Assembly: GCA_964388495.1 (NCBI GenBank)
Contig: CAYMAT010000002.1
Coordinates: 1 to 53,526 of the forward strand
Length of the DNA stretch: 53,526 nucleotides
DNA from: CAYMAT01 sp964388495
Lineage (GTDB): Bacteria; Patescibacteriota; Gracilibacteria; Peribacterales; Peribacteraceae
Reading direction: 5' to 3'
The notes beneath the pieces are model-generated. The model was not told the origin of the DNA. It did not search any database and was given only the letters and a program-made list of their open reading frames with translations. The translations under genes and the position numbers were made by a program. Of this stretch, positions 1 to 6,260 are shown one piece after another; the stretch's first letter is position 1; each line of letters opens with the position of its first letter.

Positions 1-24
1 CGCATGGCTATACTCCTGCCGCGC

Positions 25-118
25 GGAGAGGTGCCTGAGTGGTCGAAAGGGCCGCACTGCTAATGCGGTATACGGTGTTAAAACCGTATCGAGGGTTCAA
101 ATCCCTCCCTCTCCGCCA
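25..118 (+). tRNA. tRNA-Ser(GCU)
   Basis: The acceptor stem GGAGAGG (25-31) pairs with CCTCTCC (108-114). The discriminator is G115 and an encoded CCA follows at 116-118. The anticodon stem is 52-56/64-68, with loop CTGCTAA and anticodon GCT at 59-61. A long variable arm is present, as expected for a class II serine tRNA. The last eight bases (CTCCGCCA) are repeated at 140-147, just before a palindromic block. Confidence 0.97.
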
Positions 119-230
119 CGGCAATCTCGGTTGTCGTGGCTCCGCCATTCGACTCGTCCGCTCGGCGGACTGGCTCATGGCAAGCCATGGAGTCGAATGA
201 GTCTGAGCGAGCGCGGTGAGTCGAAGATCC
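119..230. repeat. palindromic block with tRNA-Ser 3'-end direct repeat
   Basis: Positions 116-139 can fold into a 9-bp hairpin (CCACGGCAA with TTGTCGTGG, including one G-T pair). The 8-bp tRNA end CTCCGCCA (111-118) recurs at 140-147. A designed-looking three-way junction follows. Its outer arms are CATTCGACTC (146-155) and GAGTCGAATG (190-199). They enclose the hairpins GTCCGC-TCG-GCGGAC (156-170) and CATGGC-AA-GCCATG (176-189). The tail at 200-230 resembles the TGAGCGAG...CGAAG type repeat seen again near 19.4 kb. No gene is evident here. Confidence 0.8.
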
Positions 231-238
231 TATGCCCC

Positions 239-1138
239 ATGGAGCATATTCCCATTCTGTTCGGCGAAGTGATGGAGGTGCTCAAGCCGCAACCGGGCGA
301 AACGGTACTGGATCTGACACTGGGGCTGGGGGGACACGCCGCAGGTTTTTTGCAGCGAACCGCCCCAGACGGACAACTCATCGCTTTTGACGCGGACAGG
401 CAAAACCTGGAGGAGGCCAAGAAGCGTCTGGCTCCCTTTGGAGGCCGCGCCTCCTATCATCATGCCAATTTTCAAACACTGAGCGGGCTGCTTCCGCTCA
501 AAGCAGATATTGTCTTTGCGGATTTGGGGCTCAGTTCCCCGCATCTTGACGAGCCGGAGCGGGGATTCAGCTTTAAAGCAGAGGGCCCATTGGATATGCG
601 CTTTGATAGGACTAAGGGTGAAACGGCAGAGGACGTATTGCAACGCATAGATGACAAAGAACTTGCACGAATTTTCCGCACGTACGGCGAGATAGACGAT
701 GCGGGGCGTATTGCGGACGTGATCCTGACGGAGCTAAAGGGTAAAACGGGACTGACAACAACCCACCTGCGTCAGGCCACGGAAAAAGCGGTGGGGCACA
801 GAGCGGTAAAGATTTTGCCGCAAATCTTCCAGGCGTTGCGCATCACCATTAATGGAGAGCTGGACGCAGTCCACCAATTACTCCGCCTTCTTCCGGAAAT
901 TCTGCCCAAAGGCGGTCGCGCGGGGATCATCACCTTCCATTCTCTGGAGGACCGCTTGGTTAAAACCGCTTTCCGGTCTCTCACAACAGCCATAAAAGAC
1001 GATGTAACCGGAGCAATTGCCATGCCGGCGGAGTTTGAAATGTTAACGAAAAAGGGGATCGCCCCCTCGGAAAAAGAGGTGCAGGAAAACCCGCGATCAC
1101 GCAGCGCACGGTTCCGGGCCATCCGTCGAGTCGTCTAA
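239..1138 (+). CDS. rsmH: 16S rRNA (cytosine(1402)-N4)-methyltransferase
   Basis: RsmH (MraW) uses SAM to methylate N4 of C1402 in the 16S rRNA decoding site. The protein is 299 aa, close to the usual 300-310. It opens with HIPILFGEVMEVL, and the SAM-binding motif DLTLGLGGHA lies near residues 25-34. Other family stretches are LGLSSPHLDEPERGFSF, EIDDAGRIADVI and the C-terminal FHSLEDRLVK. The in-frame reading extends back to 131 through the palindromic repeat, but residues before 239 do not match the family, so I place the start at ATG 239. The ftsL-like gene follows 39 nt later, the classic mraW-ftsL order of the division/cell-wall cluster, but no ftsI comes next. Confidence 0.95.
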   Translation: MEHIPILFGEVMEVLKPQPGETVLDLTLGLGGHAAGFLQRTAPDGQLIAFDADRQNLEEAKKRLAPFGGRASYHHANFQTLSGLLPLKADIVFADLGLSSPHLDEPERGFSFKAEGPLDMRFDRTKGETAEDVLQRIDDKELARIFRTYGEIDDAGRIADVILTELKGKTGLTTTHLRQATEKAVGHRAVKILPQIFQALRITINGELDAVHQLLRLLPEILPKGGRAGIITFHSLEDRLVKTAFRSLTTAIKDDVTGAIAMPAEFEMLTKKGIAPSEKEVQENPRSRSARFRAIRRVV

Positions 1139-1177
1139 GTTGCATAAAAAATGTGTACTGGAATACTAGGCACCTGA

Positions 1178-1564
1178 ATGGTCAGTCCCGACTCGTCTTC
1201 TGGCATGCCGCGACGCGCGTCTCTGGGAAGAATGGTCAATCAGAGCACCATGCTGCTCATGGTGAGCATTGGTGCGCTCATTTTGGTGCTGGCTCTCCTT
1301 ATTTTGGTGCACGAGAACGCCAACGCCACCAAGGGATACAGTCTCCGACGCTTGGAGAACCAGCGCTCGCTCCTGCTCCTGGACCAGGAAGTGCTCAACA
1401 TGCAGATCGCCGAGGCGCAGTCCCTTTCGGCCCTGCAAAATGATCCGCAAATAGCCGGCATGCAAGGCACGGTGAAGGGGGTTCAGTACGTCAAACCGGA
1501 GTCGGCTGTGGCCATTCGTCGCACGGTAAGCCCGGAGCAGGACAAACTGTGGCCCTGGGATTAA
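1178..1564 (+). CDS. FtsL-like cell division protein
   Basis: A 128-aa bitopic membrane protein: a short cytoplasmic N-terminus, one transmembrane helix (MLLMVSIGALILVLALLILV, about residues 25-44) and a predicted periplasmic coiled coil with heptad-like leucines (RRLENQRSLLLLDQEVLNMQ). Small size, topology and position right after rsmH fit FtsL of the divisome. FtsL proteins are too divergent for motif proof. ATG 1178 is preceded by TACTAG 8 nt upstream, which fits the leaderless pattern of this genome; ATG 1205 and 1232 are alternatives. The gene ends 12 bp from the convergent pyk. Confidence 0.65.
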   Translation: MVSPDSSSGMPRRASLGRMVNQSTMLLMVSIGALILVLALLILVHENANATKGYSLRRLENQRSLLLLDQEVLNMQIAEAQSLSALQNDPQIAGMQGTVKGVQYVKPESAVAIRRTVSPEQDKLWPWD

Positions 1565-1576
1565 GCGCGTACGCTG

Positions 1577-2998
1577 TTACTCCACCATTCTGACCTGGAT
1601 GGTGCTGATGTTCTTTCCGTGCGCCTTTGCGTCGGACACCAGTACATACTTGTCGCCCTTTTTCAGCAGCTTGGAGGCGACAGCCTGCTTAACCGCGGTC
1701 ATCACGGTCTTTTCCGGATCCGAGGAAAACGGCACGTTGATAGGCCGTACGCCAAAGTAGAGTTGAAGCCTGCGCTCCACATACTGCTCCGGCGTTGCGG
1801 CGATAACAGGTATGGAAGGACGGAAATGACTGAGATCAATGGCCGTCTTGCCCGTCTTGGTCATCGCCAAAAGGGCGCGAACATTGGAGGAACTGGCAAG
1901 CAGAACGGCTGCTTCCGCCTGAGCGTCCCGTGTATCACCGTACTCGGGAAGGATGTGCGGGTGTGTCTGGTGAATGTGGCGCTCCGTTTCCGCAAGCACG
2001 CGGCTCATGGCATCCAGGGACGCTATGGGAAACTGGCCGCTGGCCGTCTCGCCCGAAAGCATGGTGGAATCCGTTCCGGTAGTGGCCGCATGGGCAATGT
2101 CCGTAACCTCCGCACGCGTGGGAGTGGGATTCTCAATCATGCTCTCCAGCATGTGCGTGGCAACGATGACGGGTTTGCCCGCCCTGTGCGTGAGGGCCAC
2201 AAGCGTGTCCTGTATCACCGGAATGCGCTCAAAAGCCATCTCCGAACCCAAATCCCCGCGCGCCACCATGATGCCGTCGCTCACCTTGATGATCTCTTCC
2301 ATGTTCTCGATGCACTGGCGCGTCTCCATCTTGGCGATCAGCTGCATGTTGCTCTTGTGCTTGTCGACGTAACGGCGCACCTCGGCCACCTCCGACGCCT
2401 CGCGGATGAAGGAGAGTGCAATGTAGTCCGCTTCAATATCAATGGAATGCTGGATGTCCTCCCAGTCCTTTTCCGTCAGGGACGGCATGTGCAGGTTGGC
2501 ACCGGGCAGGTTGACATGCCTGCGGGAACCGATGATACCGGATTCATTGGCCTTGGCCTCCACTCCGCCGTCCGCTCGCGTCTTCACGTAATCGAACATC
2601 ATCTTTCCGTTATCGATCACAATGCAGTCCGCATCCTTGGCGTCCGTCGCAAACAGCTTGTGGTTGACCAAAACCACCTGCTTATCCGCGTTTTTGATGG
2701 GCTTGAAGGAAAAAATCACCGTTTCACCTTCCTTGACCACAATGGGCTTCTCCACCACACCGGTACGCACTTCTGCGCCTTTTGTGTCCATCAAAATGGC
2801 CACGGGAGGAATGCCTTTCTTGGCGTTTTCGGCATTCACTTCCTTAATAACCTTGATCACTTTGGCATGATCTTCCCACGTGGCGTGGGACAGGTTGATG
2901 CGGGCGACGTTCATGCCGGCATGCACAAGGCTGCGGAGGCCGTCCTTGCTGGAACAAGAGGGGCCGATGGTACAGACGATTTTGGTGAGGCGTTGCAT
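1577..2998 (-). CDS. pyk: pyruvate kinase
   Basis: Catalyses phosphoenolpyruvate + ADP to pyruvate + ATP, the last step of glycolysis. It is 473 aa, the normal length. Visible motifs are TKIVCTIGPS at the N-terminus, MDTKGAEVRTG (family DTKGPEIRTG), DGIMVARGDLG for metal and substrate binding, and THMLESMIENPTPTRAEVTD followed by STMLSGETASG. The C-terminal allosteric-type domain is present. The start MQRLTKIVC lies 8 nt after TAGGCT on the minus strand, which suggests a leaderless transcript. The upstream in-frame extension to 3040 has no family match. Confidence 0.97.
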   Translation of the reverse strand: MQRLTKIVCTIGPSCSSKDGLRSLVHAGMNVARINLSHATWEDHAKVIKVIKEVNAENAKKGIPPVAILMDTKGAEVRTGVVEKPIVVKEGETVIFSFKPIKNADKQVVLVNHKLFATDAKDADCIVIDNGKMMFDYVKTRADGGVEAKANESGIIGSRRHVNLPGANLHMPSLTEKDWEDIQHSIDIEADYIALSFIREASEVAEVRRYVDKHKSNMQLIAKMETRQCIENMEEIIKVSDGIMVARGDLGSEMAFERIPVIQDTLVALTHRAGKPVIVATHMLESMIENPTPTRAEVTDIAHAATTGTDSTMLSGETASGQFPIASLDAMSRVLAETERHIHQTHPHILPEYGDTRDAQAEAAVLLASSSNVRALLAMTKTGKTAIDLSHFRPSIPVIAATPEQYVERRLQLYFGVRPINVPFSSDPEKTVMTAVKQAVASKLLKKGDKYVLVSDAKAHGKNISTIQVRMVE

Positions 2999-3040
2999 AT
3001 GACCCAAGCCTAAACCTAAGGGCAGGCGGTCGCAACGCAT

Positions 3041-3076
3041 AGAGAAGAAAGACCCTGCTCAGAGGTCTTCCTTTTT
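3041..3076 (-). terminator. hairpin between the 3075-3575 gene and pyk
   Basis: AAGACC (3049-3054) pairs with GGTCTT (3064-3069) around a 9-nt loop. On the minus strand it follows the stop codon of the upstream gene directly and is trailed by the imperfect T-rich TTCTTCTCT. On the plus strand it is followed by CCTTTTT but has no gene to terminate. Confidence 0.5.
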
Positions 3077-3575
3077 AGGCGTTTACAGTTTCCATGGGAA
3101 CTAAATCCTCAACGACTGCGCGCGTGCGCAGACCATCGTTTTGGATACGAATGACCGCCTTTCGGCGCTCTTCAGGGGGGATGCCCCGAATGTGCCGGGT
3201 TGTAAAAACGTCGACAGTGTCTTCGCGTAACGAGGTTTTTTTGGAAGAGCCTTTGAAGCCCTTTCCAGCCAACGCCTCATTCACGGGACAAAACCTCAGG
3301 CAATCATCCCGCAGCACTTGAACCGGTAGAAACAAAACCGTGCTTTCCACTCCCACTGGAAGGAAAAGCCGTTGGCCAATTTTTGCAGTGACCGGTGCGA
3401 TAATCGGTTTTGGACCAAAAAATCGCGTAAACATTTTTGCTATCCCAGATACCACCGGTATTGCAACCGGAGGTACGGGATCAGCGTATTCGGCTACTAG
3501 GACTCCTGAATTGAGAGCCCTGGCGATTTTATACGCCTGATTGTGGGGATCTACGAGTGGTATAATTGGAGTCAT
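3075..3575 (-). CDS. conserved hypothetical protein
   Basis: A 166-aa protein I do not recognise. It begins MTPIIPLVDPHNQAYKIA and is rich in Pro and Val around residues 25-60 (ADPVPPVAIPVVSG). The C-terminal third is basic (TTRHIRGIPPEERRKAVIRI). No signal peptide or transmembrane helix stands out. The start is well supported: a perfect AGGAGG lies 5 nt before ATG 3575, one of the few clear Shine-Dalgarno sites here. It is a single-gene unit upstream of pyk with a hairpin between them. Confidence 0.7.
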   Translation of the reverse strand: MTPIIPLVDPHNQAYKIARALNSGVLVAEYADPVPPVAIPVVSGIAKMFTRFFGPKPIIAPVTAKIGQRLFLPVGVESTVLFLPVQVLRDDCLRFCPVNEALAGKGFKGSSKKTSLREDTVDVFTTRHIRGIPPEERRKAVIRIQNDGLRTRAVVEDLVPMETVNA

Positions 3576-3703
3576 ACACACCTCCTTTACGCCTTGTGAA
3601 AGACCGAGTTGAGCAGGGTCCCGCCCAGTGTGCTTGGGTCAATCCACTTTTCAAAAAAAGAACGACGTCGACATCCGGTATTTCTTTTTCGATAGACGAA
3701 AAA

Positions 3704-3800
3704 TGGTACCCCGGCAGGAATCACGCACTCTCTATATAGGATGGATTGAACCTGCGACTGACTCCGCACGCGTCGAAACCGCGCTGCGGAGCTGCTCTAT
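3704..3800 (-). pseudogene. interrupted 3' remnant of tRNA-Arg
   Basis: Read on the minus strand, ATAGAGCAG of the tRNA-Arg D-arm (3792-3800) runs into a 30-nt palindrome (3762-3791) that replaces the anticodon arm. It then resumes with the variable region and the 5' side of the T-arm (GTCGCAGGTTC). The T-loop is split by about 25 extra bases. The 3' side ATTCCTGCCGG and a CCA end (3704-3706) close it. It cannot work as a tRNA. The TAG inside ATAGAGCAG is the stop codon of the GIY-YIG gene. Confidence 0.8.
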
Positions 3801-4024
3801 TTAATAACCCATCGTTTGATATTCTTGCCCTTCTTTATTTTGCGCTCCAAACTCCTGGCATCTGACAAAGAATCGCAGGGAATAAATTTCACTAATTTCC
3901 AATCGCCAATTCTTTTTGTGGTATGTGTATGTCCGTTTTTATGCTGCTCTAGTCTTCGATCAAGATCATCGGTACTCCCAACATAAAATCTGGAACCCTG
4001 AAGAATGTAGACGCCCATCTTCAT
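3797..4024 (-). CDS. small GIY-YIG nuclease
   Basis: A 75-aa protein consisting of essentially one GIY-YIG domain. The signature reads GVY (residues 4-6) and YVG (14-16). Candidate catalytic residues are Tyr6, Tyr14, Arg23, His28 and Glu60, with Asn68 near the end. Single-domain members of this UvrC/homing-endonuclease superfamily are common in CPR and Bacteroidetes genomes and are mostly uncharacterised. The ATG lies 7 nt after the CCA end of tRNA-Arg on the same strand, so it can be co-transcribed with the tRNA. Its TAG stop falls inside a duplicated 9-bp piece of the tRNA D-arm. The context suggests a minimal mobile element targeting tRNA-Arg (inference). Confidence 0.85.
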   Translation of the reverse strand: MKMGVYILQGSRFYVGSTDDLDRRLEQHKNGHTHTTKRIGDWKLVKFIPCDSLSDARSLERKIKKGKNIKRWVIK

Positions 4025-4031
4025 AGAGATA

Positions 4032-4107
4032 TGGTACCTCCGGCAGGAATCGAACCTGCGACCAATGGGTTAGAAACCCACTGCTCTATCCACTGAGCTA
4101 CGGAGGC
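4032..4107 (-). tRNA. tRNA-Arg(UCU)
   Basis: The minus-strand acceptor arm GCCTCCG pairs with CGGAGGT (a G-U first pair), followed by A and an encoded CCA. The anticodon stem GTGGG/CCCAT holds loop TTTCTAA, anticodon TCT. The D-arm and T-arm (GGTTCGATTCC loop region) are normal. This is the only intact copy in a locus with three damaged ones. A promoter with TATAAT and a 17-nt spacer lies just upstream (4130-4158). Confidence 0.97.
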
Positions 4108-4129
4108 ATGGGAAGCGAGTCTTTTGAGA

Positions 4130-4158
4130 ATTATAGCACGAAAGTGCGTTCGATTGAA
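4130..4158 (-). promoter_or_regulatory. tRNA-Arg promoter
   Basis: On the minus strand, TTCAAT (4153-4158), a 17-nt spacer and a consensus TATAAT (4130-4135) sit about 23 nt ahead of the tRNA 5' end. An identical copy lies at 4252-4280 in the second repeat unit. Another TATAAT occurs at 4403-4408. Confidence 0.75.
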
Positions 4159-4251
4159 TTCGTTGCGACCAACTCCGCACGCGTCGAAACCGCGCTGCGG
4201 AGCTGCTCTATCCACTGAGCTACGGAGGCATGGGAAGCGAGTCTTTTGAGA

Positions 4252-4280
4252 ATTATAGCACGAAAGTGCGTTCGATTGAA
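4252..4280 (-). promoter_or_regulatory. duplicate tRNA-Arg promoter
   Basis: An exact copy of the 4130-4158 promoter, driving a chimeric RNA that starts with the tRNA-Arg 5' half and the palindrome and then reads into the intact tRNA gene. Confidence 0.65.
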
Positions 4281-4455
4281 TTCGTTGCGACCAACTCCGC
4301 ACGCGTCGAAACCGCGCTGCGGAGCTGCTCTATCCACTGCCTGCCCGGTAAAGCTCGGTAGAGCGTAGTCGGGAGCTACCAAAGATGCTCTTCTTATCAC
4401 CCATTATACCAAAAAATCGTGGATGCGGTTCGGCTCTTTGTGTAGCATCTCCCGG

Positions 4456-4929
4456 ATGACAGAAGCGCACTGCTCACATCTGCCGGCCACGGAGGGGGCT
4501 ATCCCCGTCGACCAGGACATCCGTGACAACAAGGACATCGCGGCACTGGCATACCTGTGGCTACTCTCCGCCGTTCTGTTTTTCTGGAAACGGAATTCGC
4601 CCTTTGTGCGTTTCCACGCAAAGCAGGGCATGATCCTCTTTGTTCTCACCCTCGTCCTTCCTATCATCCCGCTCATCGGGAAACTCTTGGTCCTCATCCC
4701 GTTTGCCGGAATGGTCACGGGTTTTGTAAATGCCGCGCAGGGATTGCGGAAAGACCTGCCCATCGTGGGCCCCCTGGCCAGTGGGGAAATAACAGTACGG
4801 CAGGCATGGCAACAAGTGCTTGCGTTCACCGTCAGGGTATTCCGTTCGGTACGTTCGAACGTGTACGATACGAACGGCAAAATGGACGAAGGGAAGAAAT
4901 CCACCCCTCCCGACGTCATCAACCTCTAA
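4456..4929 (+). CDS. DUF4870/Tic20-like small membrane protein
   Basis: A 157-aa protein with at least two to three hydrophobic segments: IAALAYLWLLSAVLFFW, then GMILFVLTLVLPIIPLIGKLLVLIPFAGMVTGFV. The stretch FVRFHAKQGMILF is typical of the DUF4870/Tic20-like family (family 'R.HA.Q'). Function is unknown. I choose ATG 4456 because TAGCAT lies 7 nt before it, matching the leaderless starts nearby. An in-frame ATG at 4423 would lie inside the opposite-strand promoter region. It ends 13 nt before pyrH, so the two are probably co-transcribed. Confidence 0.7.
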   Translation: MTEAHCSHLPATEGAIPVDQDIRDNKDIAALAYLWLLSAVLFFWKRNSPFVRFHAKQGMILFVLTLVLPIIPLIGKLLVLIPFAGMVTGFVNAAQGLRKDLPIVGPLASGEITVRQAWQQVLAFTVRVFRSVRSNVYDTNGKMDEGKKSTPPDVINL

Positions 4930-4942
4930 CCCCACCCCATCC

Positions 4943-5647
4943 ATGTCGTACAAGCGCCTCATGCTGAAACTTTCCGGAGAGGTCTTTAGTGGCGAGAACG
5001 ATTACGGAATCGACAAGCCCACACTCACGGACGTCGCCAAGCAGATCAGGGAAATCAGCAGGAAGAGCGAGGTGGTGGTGGTTGTGGGCGGTGGCAACAT
5101 CTGGCGCTACCGGGACACCAAGGAATCCGGCATTGAGCGCACGGTGAGCGATTCCATGGGCATGCTCGCCACCATTATGAATAGCGTGGCGCTGCAGTCC
5201 GCCCTGGAGGCCACGGGCACCGAGACGCGCGTGCTTTCCGCCATAGACATTCCACAGCTGGCGGAGCCCTTCATCAAGCGCCGGGCGCTGCGGCACCTGG
5301 AGAAAAAGCGCGTGGTGATCTGCGCAGGGGGCACGGGCAACCCGTACTTCACCACGGATTCGGCCGCCGCGCTCCGCGCCTTGGAGCTGGGGTGCGACGT
5401 GATCCTCAAGGCCACAAACGTAGACGGCGTGTACGACAAAGACCCGCGTAAGCACAAGGACGCAAAGAAATTTTCCACGCTCACGTTCCAGCAGGCCATT
5501 GAAGGGGACTACCAGGTCATGGACCAGGCGGCCTTCAGCCTCTGCCGTGAGCAGAAGCTGCCCATCGTCGTCTTCAATTTCTTCACCCGCGGCAACCTGC
5601 TCAAGGCCGCCAAGGGAGACAAGATCGGAACGCTGGTAAAAGGCTGA
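4943..5647 (+). CDS. pyrH: UMP kinase
   Basis: Phosphorylates UMP to UDP with ATP in pyrimidine nucleotide synthesis. It is 234 aa of the amino-acid-kinase fold, the usual bacterial length. Motifs are YKRLMLKLSGEVF at the N-terminus, VVVVGGGNIWR, DSMGMLATIMNSVALQSALE, and GTGNPYFTTDSAAALRALEL with ATNVDGVYDKDPR. ATG 4943 follows a C-rich leader (CCCCACCCCATCC) instead of a Shine-Dalgarno. frr follows 59 nt downstream; pyrH-frr is a conserved bacterial pairing. Confidence 0.97.
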   Translation: MSYKRLMLKLSGEVFSGENDYGIDKPTLTDVAKQIREISRKSEVVVVVGGGNIWRYRDTKESGIERTVSDSMGMLATIMNSVALQSALEATGTETRVLSAIDIPQLAEPFIKRRALRHLEKKRVVICAGGTGNPYFTTDSAAALRALELGCDVILKATNVDGVYDKDPRKHKDAKKFSTLTFQQAIEGDYQVMDQAAFSLCREQKLPIVVFNFFTRGNLLKAAKGDKIGTLVKG

Positions 5648-5706
5648 GCCACAGTTTTCCCCGCACTTCGCTTCTGGTACAGTTTCGGTGTACCCCCTTT
5701 TCCTCT

Positions 5707-6249
5707 ATGTCTTCAGATCCCCGCATTGCCTCGTTCACGCAGGAAGTGGAAAAAGCCCTTACGCACCTCAAGAACGAATACAGCAAAATGCAGACCGGAC
5801 GCCCCAACAGCGCCCTCATTGATCACGTCATGGTGGAGGCGTACGGATCCAAGCAGGAGCTCCGCACCGTCGCGGGCGTGAGCATAGACGGACGCAGTGT
5901 GGTGGTGCAGGCCTGGGACAGGTCGCTTCTGGCGAACATCGAAAAGGGACTGCAGATGGCAAACCTTGGCGTGAACCCGGTCAATGACGGCGTAGCCATC
6001 CGCATCAACTTCCCTGCCATGACCGAGGAGCGCAGGAAACAAGTGGGGAAAATGGTGCATCAAATGGCGGAAGAGGCCAAAATCTCCGTCCGTAAGCACC
6101 GTCAAACGTCTTTGGACGCCATCAAGCAGGAGAAGGACGAGGATGTGAAGCGCACACTGGAAACCCAGCTGCAGAAGGCCGTGGACGATGCTAATGCCAA
6201 AATCACGGACGCTGCAAAGAAGAAGGAAGAGGAGATCATGAAGGTTTAA
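5707..6249 (+). CDS. frr: ribosome recycling factor
   Basis: With EF-G it splits post-termination ribosomes. It is 180 aa, close to the usual 185. Family landmarks are KMQTGRPNSALID (family RTGRA), a three-helix-bundle heptad pattern at both ends, GVNPVNDGVAIRINFPAMTEERRK, and VRKHRQTSLDAIK (family VRNIRRDA). ATG 5707 is preceded by a pyrimidine tract (5691-5706) with no Shine-Dalgarno. purQ starts 11 nt later. Confidence 0.97.
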   Translation: MSSDPRIASFTQEVEKALTHLKNEYSKMQTGRPNSALIDHVMVEAYGSKQELRTVAGVSIDGRSVVVQAWDRSLLANIEKGLQMANLGVNPVNDGVAIRINFPAMTEERRKQVGKMVHQMAEEAKISVRKHRQTSLDAIKQEKDEDVKRTLETQLQKAVDDANAKITDAAKKKEEEIMKV

Positions 6250-6260
6250 CCCATGCACTC

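Larger units (their letters stand above)
4081..4339. repeat. 122-bp tandem repeat built from tRNA-Arg 5' half, palindrome and promoter
   Basis: Units 4081-4202 and 4203-4324 are identical, and a third breaks off after 15 bases (4325-4339). Each unit, read on the minus strand, holds a promoter, the tRNA-Arg 5' half up to ATAGAGCAG, and then a 30-nt palindrome (4173-4202 and 4295-4324) where the anticodon arm should be, followed by TTGGTCGCA. The palindrome has 7-bp outer arms CTCCGCA/TGCGGAG and inner CGCG/CGCG. Beyond 4340 a second palindromic segment (to about 4380) replaces the tRNA 5' end of the last copy. Perfect identity means recent duplication or an assembly artefact. Confidence 0.85.

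Noticed and set aside
1619..3013. Long plus-strand open frame opposite pyk
   Set aside because: It mirrors the pyk codons on the other strand; GC-rich third positions create such frames. The same holds for the long frames opposite the DUF11 gene (29951-32002), SLH gene (21280-22458), purL (23484-24998), lepA (16199-17353) and recG (46446-47678).
3587..3769. 60-codon minus-strand frame
   Set aside because: It runs through the broken tRNA-Arg 3' half and has no start signal or family resemblance.
4081..4339. CRISPR array
   Set aside because: There are only two full repeat units of 122 bp with no spacers, and the content is tRNA-derived. No cas gene is present anywhere in the window.
4021..4400. 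Two minus-strand frames of 89-93 codons
   Set aside because: They are translations of the tRNA-Arg gene and its 122-bp repeats.
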